DNA from: an uncultured Saprospiraceae bacterium
GTDB taxonomy: Bacteria > Bacteroidota > Bacteroidia > Chitinophagales > Saprospiraceae
Direction: 5' to 3'
Assembly: GCA_943788055.1 (NCBI GenBank)
Contig: CALSOU010000003.1
Location: 124,001 to 188,000 of the forward strand
Length of the DNA: 64,000 nucleotides
Below are positions 42,318 through 51,662 of the stretch, piece by piece; the stretch's first letter is position 1; every line of letters starts with the position of its first letter. The notes under the pieces were generated by a model, which saw only the letters and a program-made list of their open reading frames with translations, was not told the DNA's origin and searched no databases. The position numbers were made by a program, and so were the translations under genes.

Positions 42318-43610
42318 TTGCTTAATTTTGTATCAAAATACTTGGCCTTGGTCTTTCTAATCATATTCTTTTTACTTCTTTCAGCTATGTTTTCAGCAAG
42401 TGAAATCGCATTTATCAGTGCGAATAAGCTTTCGATTGAAATACAAAAGAAGAAAGGATCTCATAAGAGTCGTATTCTGACCAATTTCTATGACAATCAT
42501 AGGAATTTTCTCGGAACTATGTTGGTCGGAAATAATATAGCCTTAGTAATATTTACATCCTTGATGACTACAGCTATGGAGCCTTTCCTAGCACCAATGA
42601 TGGGTACTGGTCTATGGTTTTTGCTGGCAAGCACATTGATCATAACAATTGTTGTTCTGCTTTTTGGTGAATTTCTACCCAAAACAATTGCACGGATATT
42701 TGCTAATACATTCATTAATCTTATGACATATCCACTTGCGTTTTTCAAGTATATACTTGGGATTCCCACTTGGTTTATGACAGTCACTTCAGGTTTAGTT
42801 CTGAAGTATATTTTAAGAGCTCCCGTGGAGCAAGTTGAGAATCCAATTACGCGTCTTGATCTTGAGAATTTTATTGATACAACTACAGATTCGTCTACAG
42901 ATGAAATAGAAACGGAGTTATTTAAGAATGCTCTGAATCTGAAAGAAATCAAGGTAAGAGACTGTATGATTCCACGGAATGAGATTGCATTCATTGAGAA
43001 GACAGATTCTATCGAAGACCTAACAGCGGAGTTCTCACGTTCTGAACATTCTCGATTATTGGTTTGTGAAGATGGTATTGAAAATGTAGTTGGCTATGTG
43101 CATCATTTACAGCTGATGAGAAATCCAACAACAGTTGCAAAGATCATGATGGATATCGCATACGTACCAGAAGCTATGAATGTGCAAGATTTGCTGTCTC
43201 GATTTGTGAGAGGGAATATCAATTTGGCCTGTGTTGTAAATGAATTTGGAGGTACAGCGGGAATAATTACCTTGGAAGATATACTGGAAGAAATTTTTGG
43301 GGAGATTGAAGATGAGCATGATTCTGAAGACCTATTAGAGTTTGAGATTTCTAAGAATGAGTATATATTTTCAGGCCGTATGGAGCTAGATACAATCAAT
43401 GAGAAGTATGACCATATTGACATTCCAGCTGGTGAGTATCATACTCTCTCTGGCTACATTGTCATGACTGCAGGAAATATCCCTGATCAAGGAGAGGAAA
43501 TAGAGCTTAACGGTTATCTTTTTACGATCGAAAAAGCAAGTGACACTAAAATTGAGACTATCCGTCTTAGTATTCCAGATAGTGAGATTGATCAAGAGCA
43601 GAAAGGATGA
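42318..43610 (+). CDS. CNNM/CorC-type transporter-like protein (hemolysin family, CBS domains)
   Basis: About 430 residues. The DUF21/CNNM membrane domain (LLLSAMFSASEIAFISANKL, TMLVGNNIALVIF, LFGEFLPKTIARI) covers ~1-180. A CBS pair (~200-320) has VRDCMIPRNEIAFI and VVNEFGGTAGIITLEDILEEIFGEI, split by helix. A C-terminal CorC_HlyC domain ends the protein. The family is linked to Mg2+ or other divalent metal export. No in-frame ATG precedes the first helix. TTG at 42318 is the outermost start, but a TAATTTTG promoter-like box at 42322-42329 suggests TTG at 42342 or 42348. The next gene overlaps it by four bases. Confidence 0.88.
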   Translation: MLNFVSKYLALVFLIIFFLLLSAMFSASEIAFISANKLSIEIQKKKGSHKSRILTNFYDNHRNFLGTMLVGNNIALVIFTSLMTTAMEPFLAPMMGTGLWFLLASTLIITIVVLLFGEFLPKTIARIFANTFINLMTYPLAFFKYILGIPTWFMTVTSGLVLKYILRAPVEQVENPITRLDLENFIDTTTDSSTDEIETELFKNALNLKEIKVRDCMIPRNEIAFIEKTDSIEDLTAEFSRSEHSRLLVCEDGIENVVGYVHHLQLMRNPTTVAKIMMDIAYVPEAMNVQDLLSRFVRGNINLACVVNEFGGTAGIITLEDILEEIFGEIEDEHDSEDLLEFEISKNEYIFSGRMELDTINEKYDHIDIPAGEYHTLSGYIVMTAGNIPDQGEEIELNGYLFTIEKASDTKIETIRLSIPDSEIDQEQKG

Positions 43611-44122
43611 ATCTAGGTGATTTGTGGATCGGAGATGAGGTTGAAATCATAAGATCTGGAAGAATTGGAAAATTTTTGGGAACGAACAAGGGTAAAGCTC
43701 GAGTCCAAATAAAGGATAAAGTATTACTCGTGCTACCTAGTGGACTTCGGCTAGCGCCTGAAAAGAAGTTTCAAAGAAGTGCTGAAACTGAGTCAAAGTC
43801 TGAGCCAAAAGAATCCACTCAAAAGTCCTTTTTTCAAGAGAGTTATTCTTTCAATCCTGAAATAGATCTCCACATTGGGGCATTGCAACCTAGCAAGAAG
43901 AACGACAAACCAGTTGCAATTCTTGAATTCCAACTTCGAAAGTTGAGAGAATTTCTAGACAATGCTGTCAGATTAAGAGCTCCCAAAGTGCATATAATTC
44001 ATGGAAGAGGTACCGGTACTTTGAGAATGGAAACAATGCACATGATCGAGGGTATTCCTGAAAAAGTTAGCATATTTCCAACAAACAATGATGGAGGTGT
44101 AACTGTCTATTTCAAGTACTAG
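43607..44122 (+). CDS. Smr-domain protein (DUF2027-type)
   Basis: 171 residues. The N-terminus (MNLGDLWIGDEVEIIRSGRIGKFLG, split as strand-turn-strand) looks like a small SH3-like barrel. A charged linker (~60-85) precedes an Smr domain with EIDLHIGAL and VHIIHGRGTGTLR, as in MutS2 C-termini. Smr domains can nick or bind branched nucleic acids or RNA; activity here is unknown. It overlaps the upstream CNNM gene by ATGA and is translationally coupled. Confidence 0.82.
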   Translation: MNLGDLWIGDEVEIIRSGRIGKFLGTNKGKARVQIKDKVLLVLPSGLRLAPEKKFQRSAETESKSEPKESTQKSFFQESYSFNPEIDLHIGALQPSKKNDKPVAILEFQLRKLREFLDNAVRLRAPKVHIIHGRGTGTLRMETMHMIEGIPEKVSIFPTNNDGGVTVYFKY

Positions 44123-44157
44123 TTTTTTGGAAACTTTCTAGAGATTCTGTACACTAC

Positions 44158-44985
44158 TTACAACCAACTAGCTGCGGTCTTACTAGAGATTTTAGGACAT
44201 TGTACATTTCCGAAATACTTCATAATAGAAATACCTAGAAAATTGTATTGATCGTTACGGGTACTATCTCCTCTTTGTCGTCCGAATTGACCAATTTTTG
44301 GCTCTCCTGATCGATCGCTGAGTTGACGAGCAATTTCTCCTCGATCAGCTTCTAGTAGAGATGCTTGTGGGTACAGTGCACTTACATCATCGAGATAATC
44401 TGTAAACAACTGGCGAAAAGTGAATTCGATATTTATACTATAGTCATAGTTGATGTCCCATTTGAAACCACCTCCGTATGTAATACCAGCACTTATAAAG
44501 CTGTACTCGTCCGTCCTTCTTTGACCCTCAGTACCGAGAGGTCTCAAGAAATAGCGTTCATTTTCAAAAAAGGTATAGGGTTCATAATAGAAAACAGAGA
44601 ACCCCAATATCATATAAGGAGTAAAGTTTTCATATCTACTTCCGTGTGTATAAGGAAGAAAGTTAAATTCACCAGTTCCTGTAAAATCGAAGATGTTAGA
44701 CTGGAAGTCTAAGTTTCGCGCTTTTTCGAAATTATTGGGACTATCGCTGTCGCTTGCATACACATAGCCATAGTTTAGCGATCCTTTTACACAAATTCTA
44801 TGACCGAAATTATAACGTGCTCCAATTCCTGCAGCTGGTCCAAGATCTGTCAAACGGTAATTAGTATTTAGATCACCAAAGTAGTTGGATACGCCAATCC
44901 AAGGACCTACTTCCCATCCTTTTTGGGCTTGACCCAAAAAAGCGAACATCATGCAAAAAACTCCTATGATTAAACGATTCTTCAT
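44158..44985 (-). CDS. DUF6089 outer-membrane beta-barrel protein
   Basis: 275 residues from ATG 44985 (an ATG at 45003 adds six residues before the signal peptide). Signal peptide to ~21 (FLGQAQ). Then an OmpA-like eight-strand barrel: WEVGPWIGVSNYFGDLNTNY, GIGARYNFGHRI, FTPYMILGFSVFYYEP, SAGITYGGGFKWDI and the terminal NFLGISIMKYFG. In many Bacteroidota this family lies beside uppS-bamA and may take part in envelope biogenesis; here it is 13 kb from uppS. A C-terminal tail of ~14 residues after the last strand, with one Cys, is unusual for a barrel. Confidence 0.8.
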   Translation of the reverse strand: MKNRLIIGVFCMMFAFLGQAQKGWEVGPWIGVSNYFGDLNTNYRLTDLGPAAGIGARYNFGHRICVKGSLNYGYVYASDSDSPNNFEKARNLDFQSNIFDFTGTGEFNFLPYTHGSRYENFTPYMILGFSVFYYEPYTFFENERYFLRPLGTEGQRRTDEYSFISAGITYGGGFKWDINYDYSINIEFTFRQLFTDYLDDVSALYPQASLLEADRGEIARQLSDRSGEPKIGQFGRQRGDSTRNDQYNFLGISIMKYFGNVQCPKISSKTAASWL

Positions 44986-45043
44986 ACTTCTTTTATCCAC
45001 CATTCATCCAAGAACGGATGATTTCCTTATTAAATTATACAGC

Positions 45044-45553
45044 TTATGTCTTATTCGCTAATCTTTTCCAGTCTATACGTATTAACACCAGTAATGCGAT
45101 AATGATTAGAATTACATATTGAAATGGTAAAAAGGTTATAGCAATGATGCGTGTCCTGTCTAGAACCCACATTCCAGCTATGAGAGCTGTCACTATCATA
45201 ATCAAACCTGATAGTTTATCAAATCCTGGAATTGTAGCAAAGTCAACGTTTCTCCGAATGATCAGGAATGTAACAAACATGGCTACTGTCGGTAAAAATT
45301 GGGTATAAATATTCGCCTGTAGAATACTCTGTCGCTCAAATAAGAAAAAATATACATTGAGGAATACCGCAAATATCCCTGGAACAGCAGCCATATATAA
45401 TAAGGCACAGTAAGCATATTTCCAAGGGCTTTTATGTCCTTCTCCTCTGTCCAAGATTCCACTCAAAAAGGCAGTTAACGGAAGTGCAATGAAGTAAAAC
45501 AGCACGATTACTGGATTAGCTGATAACAGATCAAAAAACTGCTGTAAAGTCAT
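45044..45553 (-). CDS. Conserved-looking five-helix membrane protein, unknown function
   Basis: 169 residues from the ATG at 45553; a longer frame to 45625 adds an implausible basic stretch. About five hydrophobic segments, with FYFIALPLTAFLSGILDRG, KYAYCALLYMAAVPGIFAVF, TVAMFVTFLIIRRNVDF and a final KRLANKT. No recognised domain. It lies 79 bases downstream of sucB on the same strand and may be cotranscribed. Confidence 0.7.
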   Translation of the reverse strand: MTLQQFFDLLSANPVIVLFYFIALPLTAFLSGILDRGEGHKSPWKYAYCALLYMAAVPGIFAVFLNVYFFLFERQSILQANIYTQFLPTVAMFVTFLIIRRNVDFATIPGFDKLSGLIMIVTALIAGMWVLDRTRIIAITFLPFQYVILIIIALLVLIRIDWKRLANKT

Positions 45554-45632
45554 ATGTTTTCCTTGTTTCTCACGCAGAGTTGAATGCCAAAGACAACTAA
45601 ATCTTCTAGAATGCCTTGCGTGCAAATCGACT

Positions 45633-46856
45633 TTACATATCTAGAAACAGGGTGATTGGATCTTCCAAAAGCTCTTTGACTTTTACCAAGAAAGTAACAC
45701 TCGTACTTCCGTCAATTACTCTGTGATCATAAGAAAGCGCTAAGTACATCATCGGCCTGATTTTTACCTCACCGTTGATCGCCATCGGACGTTGAATTAT
45801 ATTATGCATTCCCAAGATCGCACTTTGTGGTTCGTTAATGATTGGAGTACTTAACATAGATCCGAAAATTCCTCCGTTAGTGATCGTAAATGTTCCGCCT
45901 TTCATTTCATCCAAAGTCAACGAACCGTTTCTTGCTTTCGATGCTAAGAAAGCAATTTGCTTCTCTATATCTGCAAAGTTCATTGATTCGACATTTTTTA
46001 CTGGAGGAACAACTAATCCGGTGGGCGTCGAGATTGCTATTGATATATCGACGAAGTCATGATAGATAAGTTCGTTTTCTGAAATCTGAGCATTTACATT
46101 TGGCATTTCCATGAGCACTTTCGCACAAGCTTTCGCGAAAATTGACATGAAACCTAATTTGACACCGTACTTCGCGACAAATTTTTCTTGATATTTCTTA
46201 CGCAATGCCATTACTTCTGTCAAGTCAACTTCATTGAAAGTTGTTAGCATTGCAGTGTTATTTTTTACAGAAACTAATCGCGAGGCAATCGTTCTACGCA
46301 TTCTACTCATTTTTTCAGTCCGCTGATTTCGACTGAATGCTTGAGATGCAGCAGGAGCAGGAGCTGGTGTCTCAGGTTGCTCTTTCTTTTCGGTCGAACT
46401 CATCATGTTTTGTACATCCTGCTGAGTAATTCTTCCACCTTTTCCAGTACCTGAAACACTACTAGGATCTATACCTTTCTCACGCATTTCTTTAGCAGCA
46501 GCAGGAGAAGGGTGTCCAGCAGCGTGGTCTGGTTCAGGTGATGTGGCAGGTTTTCCTGCTTCTTTCTTATCTTCCGTAGATGCTTTGTCCGAACCTGAGC
46601 TTCCTTCAGGAGCTGCGACAGATGTGTCGATTTTTGCAACAAGCGCTCCAATTTCTAAATCCTCATCTTCAGCAGCAACGTGGATTAGTTTCCCGGCAGC
46701 CTCTGCAGGGAATTCCAAAGTAGCTTTGTCACTCTCAAATTCGCAGATCGGCTCATCTAATTTCACATAGTCACCATTTTTTACTAACCACAGCGATAAA
46801 GTAACTTCTTTGATTGACTCACCGATTACCGGTACTTTCATTTCGACGATGCTCAT
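45633..46856 (-). CDS. sucB: 2-oxoglutarate dehydrogenase E2 (dihydrolipoyl succinyltransferase)
   Basis: 407 residues. An N-terminal lipoyl domain has the lipoylated Lys in [12 protein letters not shown] (near 44). A peripheral-subunit-binding domain follows ([30 protein letters not shown]). An Ala/Pro linker leads to the catalytic domain with [35 protein letters not shown] and DHRVIDGS (near 375), carrying the catalytic His. It transfers succinyl from the E1 adduct to CoA in the TCA cycle. The E1 gene (sucA), normally just upstream, is absent from the 330-base gap and neighbouring genes. Confidence 0.94.
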   Translation of the reverse strand: MSIVEMKVPVIGESIKEVTLSLWLVKNGDYVKLDEPICEFESDKATLEFPAEAAGKLIHVAAEDEDLEIGALVAKIDTSVAAPEGSSGSDKASTEDKKEAGKPATSPEPDHAAGHPSPAAAKEMREKGIDPSSVSGTGKGGRITQQDVQNMMSSTEKKEQPETPAPAPAASQAFSRNQRTEKMSRMRRTIASRLVSVKNNTAMLTTFNEVDLTEVMALRKKYQEKFVAKYGVKLGFMSIFAKACAKVLMEMPNVNAQISENELIYHDFVDISIAISTPTGLVVPPVKNVESMNFADIEKQIAFLASKARNGSLTLDEMKGGTFTITNGGIFGSMLSTPIINEPQSAILGMHNIIQRPMAINGEVKIRPMMYLALSYDHRVIDGSTSVTFLVKVKELLEDPITLFLDM

Positions 46857-47188
46857 AGGATTAATATTTTTGAATGCTCATATGCAGTAATTCTGCTTGG
46901 CTATTCATTTGTTTTTTCAATAAAGGGCTTTCGCCCAAAAGCTTAAATTTCTTATTTTATACACAGATAACTAGGCAAAAATGATAATTATTGCAAAAAT
47001 AGCATTTCAATATTAGTTTTGCTCATAATCGATATGACAATTCAGTCTTAATGGTTACGACTGGGTTTCCGAGCTATATATAATATCAAAATGACGTGAA
47101 TAGTTACTTTTTTGCTTGGCTCCAAAACCAGAAAAGACCCCCTTCACAAGTGGGAGCCTTTTTCTAGTAAATAATGAATCTAATCTTT
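46857..47188. other. Gap upstream of sucB
   Basis: 332 bases. It holds a short perfect hairpin GGGC-TTTC-GCCC (46925-46936), a TATTTTTG box on the minus strand (46994-47001) that could be a distant sucB promoter with a ~135-base leader, and the terminator at 47131-47164. No gene seen. Confidence 0.4.
47131..47164. terminator. Imperfect terminator downstream of the 113-residue protein gene
   Basis: AAAAG-ACCCCCTT pairs, with bulges, with AAGTGGGAGC-CTTTT. T-rich sequence lies on both ends. It follows the minus-strand gene at 47189. Confidence 0.6.
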
Positions 47189-47530
47189 TTAATTCATATA
47201 ATATTCAGCATAGATTACACCTTTTTTGGCATCATAACCCGGTGTAATACCACTATGTATGAGTGATTGCTTATACTGATTCTTTTTTGTATCAATTATG
47301 AAAACTTTACAGGCTATTGCTTTGCCAAGTTCTTTGTGCGCATCTTTCCAGCAGTAAGCCAACTCGTGCGCTGTCGCATTATAACTTTTTTTCCATTTGC
47401 GACCCATCGTTACTTCAATGAAAACTATTCCATTTCTGTAATCAATTAATTTCGATGAAAGTCCATAGCCAACTCGATAGTACATATCGGTTTCCATGAA
47501 ATGCTTGCGGTTAATTTTTTCTAAATCCAT
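47189..47530 (-). CDS. Hypothetical protein (113 aa)
   Basis: Soluble, basic protein without signal peptide. Alternating strands and one helix: MYYRVGYGLSSKLIDYRNGI, VFIEVTMGRKWKKSYNATAH, ELAYCWKDAHKELGKAIACK, then VFIIDTKKNQYKQSLIH and GVIYAEYYMN. No family recognised. It is monocistronic with its own terminator and divergent from the alpha/beta hydrolase gene. Confidence 0.6.
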   Translation of the reverse strand: MDLEKINRKHFMETDMYYRVGYGLSSKLIDYRNGIVFIEVTMGRKWKKSYNATAHELAYCWKDAHKELGKAIACKVFIIDTKKNQYKQSLIHSGITPGYDAKKGVIYAEYYMN

Positions 47531-47618
47531 AACGCAACTACAGAATCCAAAACCGTGCCAAAACGCTTTCTATTTTATTTTTCGTTATAATCTCTGGTAG
47601 TTATGTATCTTCACTTTT

Positions 47619-48626
47619 ATGAAGAGAATATTGCTAATACTTATGTTTCTAGTTGCTCTGATATTTGTGGTATTTGTTTCTGGTCCTCGAGTAAAATTTA
47701 TTGAGCTAGAGAGAAATACGGTATTGCCAATCGATATTGAAGAGGTAGAACAACTTGTTGAAGCGCGTGAATCGCAGATAGAAAACATGAGACCTGGAAA
47801 TAAAGCTGAGATAATTTGGTCAGATACAGTTGGAAAGAAAACTCCGTATAGCATAGTTTACATACATGGCTTTTCTGCTAGTCATGAGGAGGGAATGCCA
47901 GTTCATGAGACTATTGCAAAGCAATTTGGATGTAATCTATACTTGTCTAGACTTGATGGACATGGACTTAGGGATACGAATGCTTTTAAGAACTTAACAC
48001 CGCAAAAGTTGATAAGCTCTACTGAATTTGCAATTGAAGTTGGTAAGGCTCTTGGCGACAGTGTTATATTGATGATGTGTTCTACTGGTTCTACTTCTGG
48101 TATTTATCTTGCGGCTGGAGATCCTGAAATTGCTGCAATGTTGCATTTTTCACCAAATATTGACATTGAAGGGGAATCTGATGAGTTGTTGTTATGGCCG
48201 TGGGGAAGGCAAATGATTAAGCTAGTGATGGGTGGTTCGTATAATCGAATATCATATTCCGAAGAACAGGCCAAATATTGGTACGGAGTATACCATGTAA
48301 ATGGATTGTTGGCTTTGAAATCGATGATTCAGAATACAATGACTCCGGAAGTATTTGACGAAATTAGACAGCCGACCTTTATGGTATATTATTACAAAAA
48401 TGAACAAGAGAAAGATCCTATTGTATCCGTTGAGCGGATGTTAGATTTTTATAACATGATTCAGACGCCAGATAATCAGAAGCGCCAGATAGCTTTTCCT
48501 AATGGCAGGCATGTGATGACTTCTCACGCGATTCCTAGTCCTGTCACTGAAGAGTTGATTGCAGAGACGAGCTCATTTCTTCAGGAAATCGTAGGATTAC
48601 AATTAGTAGACTCTCAGGTTAGATAG
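47619..48626 (+). CDS. Alpha/beta hydrolase, membrane-anchored or secreted
   Basis: 335 residues. An N-terminal hydrophobic helix (ILLILMFLVALIFVVFVSG) anchors or exports it. The fold shows SIVYIHGFSASHEEG (oxyanion loop), NLYLSRLDGHG, and the nucleophile elbow MMCSTGSTSGIYLA, where Ser sits in M-C-S-T-G rather than G-x-S-x-G. The acid is likely in KDPIVSVERM, and the His in NGRHVMTSHAIP. Such hydrolases act on esters or lipids; the substrate is unknown. It converges with the methyltransferase gene, only 8 bases away. Confidence 0.8.
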   Translation: MKRILLILMFLVALIFVVFVSGPRVKFIELERNTVLPIDIEEVEQLVEARESQIENMRPGNKAEIIWSDTVGKKTPYSIVYIHGFSASHEEGMPVHETIAKQFGCNLYLSRLDGHGLRDTNAFKNLTPQKLISSTEFAIEVGKALGDSVILMMCSTGSTSGIYLAAGDPEIAAMLHFSPNIDIEGESDELLLWPWGRQMIKLVMGGSYNRISYSEEQAKYWYGVYHVNGLLALKSMIQNTMTPEVFDEIRQPTFMVYYYKNEQEKDPIVSVERMLDFYNMIQTPDNQKRQIAFPNGRHVMTSHAIPSPVTEELIAETSSFLQEIVGLQLVDSQVR

Positions 48627-48634
48627 TTAGTCAA

Positions 48635-49222
48635 TTATTGCTTGACTTCTTTCCGGCAAACCATTACCCAAGCAGGTGGTACATTGAAAGCAACAAAATT
48701 CAGCTTTACATTACCGAAAACATTCATGTATAGTTTTTTTGGAATAAGGCTGTAGTGAATTTGAACAAAAAGACCTGCTGGGTTGAGAATCTGTTTACAC
48801 TTACGAATAATCTTGTAGGATAATTCTTCAGGGAAAATAGTAAAGGGAAGTGCTGATATAATATAGTCAGCTTCTTTATGGCCATGGTGCTCTAGATAGG
48901 ATTCAACTTTCAGTGCATCGTCTTCGATGACGACTAGTCTATCATCCTTAATCTCTCTCATATTATCGCAAAACTTCGAATTAAGTTCAAAAGCTAGAAG
49001 TATAGCATCGGAACGCATTTTAGATAAAATATGCTGTGTGACAACACCGTCACCAGCACCCAATTCTACGATGACTTTTGCCTTATCAAAGTCAACAGGT
49101 TTAATCATTCCTTGGCACAAGTATTTTGAACTTCTCGTGATAGTGCCTACTGTTTTAAGATTCTTGACGCTCTCTTTGAAGAATTTTATTGTTCCCATTT
49201 GTTTTTGGTTGGTATTATCCAT
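48635..49222 (-). CDS. Class I SAM-dependent methyltransferase (phospholipid N-methyltransferase-like)
   Basis: 195 residues from ATG 49222. Longer in-frame starts lie deep inside the upstream gene and are rejected. SAM motif I is VIVELGAGDGVVTQHIL (near 45-60), then LLAFELNSKF, VVIEDDALKV and IISALPFTIFP. Motif order and the LPF variant of NPPY resemble phosphatidylethanolamine N-methyltransferases and KsgA-like rRNA dimethylases. Lipid N-methylation is the better guess, but it is not certain. The ATG overlaps the end of the PD40-OmpA gene by 8 bases, so it is coupled to an envelope gene. Confidence 0.78.
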   Translation of the reverse strand: MDNTNQKQMGTIKFFKESVKNLKTVGTITRSSKYLCQGMIKPVDFDKAKVIVELGAGDGVVTQHILSKMRSDAILLAFELNSKFCDNMREIKDDRLVVIEDDALKVESYLEHHGHKEADYIISALPFTIFPEELSYKIIRKCKQILNPAGLFVQIHYSLIPKKLYMNVFGNVKLNFVAFNVPPAWVMVCRKEVKQ

Positions 49223-51536
49223 TGTACTGTATAAAGTTGAGAAGGTCTGGATATTTTTTTGCGTATTCGACAAATCGCTCTTTTGGAATACGCTGACCAT
49301 CGACATAAGGCACAATAAATGCGCCATTAATTTTATAATTTGCTAAGTCTTTAACCAAGACTATGGCATCTGAATGACTTTCAAAAAGTCCTAGGGTATA
49401 TCTGTAGTTTTCAGAGTCAGTGTTTTTTTCTATCATAGATTCTGAGTAAATAAGAAGGGCTTGGTTATGATACATTTTTGTGACGCTAGCTATTTGCACT
49501 CTATATGATAATCCTTTCTCTATTTTTTTCAATATTTCCCATCTAGGATCTCGTAAATATTCTATGATGTATGGCTCTATCACAGTAATCTCTACTGGCG
49601 CTTGTTTACTCATTGTTATTTGAAACTCTATCCGACTATTAAGCTTCAATGCTATTTTACTAGGTTCGCCTCCTGTCTGTATTTTTGTTATTGGATAATT
49701 TGAACCGTAACCCTTTAGAGAAATACGATTTTGTGAAATCCCTTTTTCAGTTAGATACTTGGCAATTTTTTCTGCTCGTTTAATTGAAAAGTATAGGTCA
49801 TACGCTTCCAATCCATCCTCAATAGTATGAGACTTGATAGTAAGATCTAAACTTGGATACGTTGAAAGTAATTGATGAATTAAGTCTACTTCTCTCTTAT
49901 TGGCAGGAGATAGTATTTTTTCATCAGATGTGTAGAATAAAGGATTGATGGTGTACTCATCTATCTTGTCAGAAGTTGAAGTTTCATTTGATGTGTAAGA
50001 AATTGATTCTTTCGCAAGGTTTTCTTGGTCATTTTTAGGTTTAATCGGCTTTGCTTGAACATAGTCATCTTTTGATCTTCGTTTCTTTTTACGTCTTCTC
50101 TTCTTTTTCATCGCTTTCTCTTTACCTCTTTGAGAGGTAGTTGAACGATTGTTTTTTGCATTATTTGCAAGCTGCTCCGGAAAGAAATCAATCTCTTCAA
50201 GAAAGGCAATATTAGTTGCTTTGATTAATTGATGTTTTTCTTGATCTTTAAAATACACTGCAAAAAGATCGTAACCTCCGTAACCGGGTTTTCGGTCCGA
50301 AGTTAAATTTGCTGTAAATCCGTTTTCAGCGACGTAGAAATAGAGATCATCGCATGATGAGTTTATGGGTTCTCCCAAATTGGTTGGAATCGTCCAAGAC
50401 TTATTTCGCAGGTCGTAATCAGATTGAAAGACATCGAAGCCACCTATAGATTTGATTCGATTGGAACTGAAGTAAACTGAAAGTCCGTCATTGGTTAAAA
50501 AAGGAGATACTTCGTCACACCTTGAGTTGATTTTCGGTCCAAGATTAATAGCTTTTGACCATTTACCATTTTCCTTGAAACTCATATAAATATCGTAACC
50601 GCCGAATCCTCCAGGTCGATTGCTTGAAAACACGATGATATCTTCTGTAAAAACTTGAAGATACACATCCCCTATTTCTGCTCTAATACTTGATTCAAAT
50701 CTACTTTCTGAAAGTGTATTTTCCTGTTTGATTGCAAAGCTATCTAGATATATTGTTCCCTTACTATAATCTGGTCCTTTCATGTAGTATAGCACGCCTC
50801 CGTCAGATGAAAATCCTAGGGCAATTTCATCTCTACTAGTATTGATGAATGGGTTTAGTTTCTCTGCCTCCATCCACTTGCCGTCTACCAATTCGATCGC
50901 ATACATGTCTGAGTTAAAAGAGCCATAGATATTATCCTTCTGTCCCTTTCTATTTCTTCTTCCTCCTGTACTTGATTCTCTTGCCGATGTGAAATAGTAC
51001 TTATTTTCAAAATTGGGGCTTTGAATCATACTAAATTCATCGTAAATGGTATTTAGCTCCTCACCATAATTGTCTACAAATGCTTTTGGTTTTTGATGTT
51101 TGATCTTGAGCGCTTCACCACATTGTTTGACTAAATGAATTATGTCTTTCCTTTGATCACTTTTGGAAGAGAGTTTGCGCAAATATACCTTGTAATTTTC
51201 TACAGCTTTTCTGTAATTGCCTTCCGCGTGAAATATCTTACCGATGTATAGATATATTTCATCAGGTACAGCATCAAAAGCAAGTAAGGTTGAAACGTCT
51301 TTTTTGGCTGTATCAAGCTTACCCATTTTGTAATTGGAAATAACTCGACGAATAAGCAGATCTTTGTTACCGGCCCCATATTTGTCAGCATAGAAGTATT
51401 CTAGTGCTTTATTGTATTGTTTGGCTTCGAAATGTCTAAGTCCACTAGAGTACAGCTCCTTTTGGGCTTGACCAACAAAACTCATGCTCATGCATAATAA
51501 TATGCAAGCAAAAATTAGGTAGCTGTTATGTTTCAT
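49215..51536 (-). CDS. PD40-repeat / OmpA-like envelope protein with SPOR-like tail
   Basis: 773 residues. Signal peptide (to ~24, GQAQ), TPR-like helices (~25-140: LRHFEAKQYNKALEYFYADK, AEGNYRKAVENYKVYLRK), and a beta-propeller of PD40 repeats (~150-430: VFSSNRPGGFGGYDIYMSF, VYFSSNRIKSIGGFDVFQ). A Lys/Arg-rich linker (KKKRRRKKKRRSKDD) precedes an OmpA-like domain (~530-640). Its usual HTD is changed to SHTIED, while the Arg in FSIKRAEKIA is kept. The end (YRVQIASVTK to GAFIVPYVDGQRI) is SPOR-like. The architecture is close to T9SS-associated PorE-like proteins (inference). It probably links outer membrane and peptidoglycan. Confidence 0.85.
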   Translation of the reverse strand: MKHNSYLIFACILLCMSMSFVGQAQKELYSSGLRHFEAKQYNKALEYFYADKYGAGNKDLLIRRVISNYKMGKLDTAKKDVSTLLAFDAVPDEIYLYIGKIFHAEGNYRKAVENYKVYLRKLSSKSDQRKDIIHLVKQCGEALKIKHQKPKAFVDNYGEELNTIYDEFSMIQSPNFENKYYFTSARESSTGGRRNRKGQKDNIYGSFNSDMYAIELVDGKWMEAEKLNPFINTSRDEIALGFSSDGGVLYYMKGPDYSKGTIYLDSFAIKQENTLSESRFESSIRAEIGDVYLQVFTEDIIVFSSNRPGGFGGYDIYMSFKENGKWSKAINLGPKINSRCDEVSPFLTNDGLSVYFSSNRIKSIGGFDVFQSDYDLRNKSWTIPTNLGEPINSSCDDLYFYVAENGFTANLTSDRKPGYGGYDLFAVYFKDQEKHQLIKATNIAFLEEIDFFPEQLANNAKNNRSTTSQRGKEKAMKKKRRRKKKRRSKDDYVQAKPIKPKNDQENLAKESISYTSNETSTSDKIDEYTINPLFYTSDEKILSPANKREVDLIHQLLSTYPSLDLTIKSHTIEDGLEAYDLYFSIKRAEKIAKYLTEKGISQNRISLKGYGSNYPITKIQTGGEPSKIALKLNSRIEFQITMSKQAPVEITVIEPYIIEYLRDPRWEILKKIEKGLSYRVQIASVTKMYHNQALLIYSESMIEKNTDSENYRYTLGLFESHSDAIVLVKDLANYKINGAFIVPYVDGQRIPKERFVEYAKKYPDLLNFIQYNG

Positions 51537-51662
51537 TCTTATATTAACTATCTGGAAAGTCTTTAGTAAAAATAGAATATCAAACCACCTATATTTTGCT
51601 AAGGACTACATGTAAAAGTATAAAAACAATTCATTTTTTCTAGCTTATAGAGCTAGTCATAA

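Noticed and set aside
42318-43610. Assignment as gliding protein GldE
   Set aside because: GldE shares the CNNM/CBS/CorC architecture, but the ASEIAFISANKL start and the neighbours fit the general hemolysin-family group better. No other gld gene is adjacent.
23036-46941. Repeated word GGGCTTTCGCCCAAA at 23036, 46925 and inside bamA at about 58793
   Set aside because: One copy encodes part of the BamA signal peptide and one lies antisense within pepP coding sequence. A short palindromic word seen three times in 64 kb is not enough to call a repeat family.
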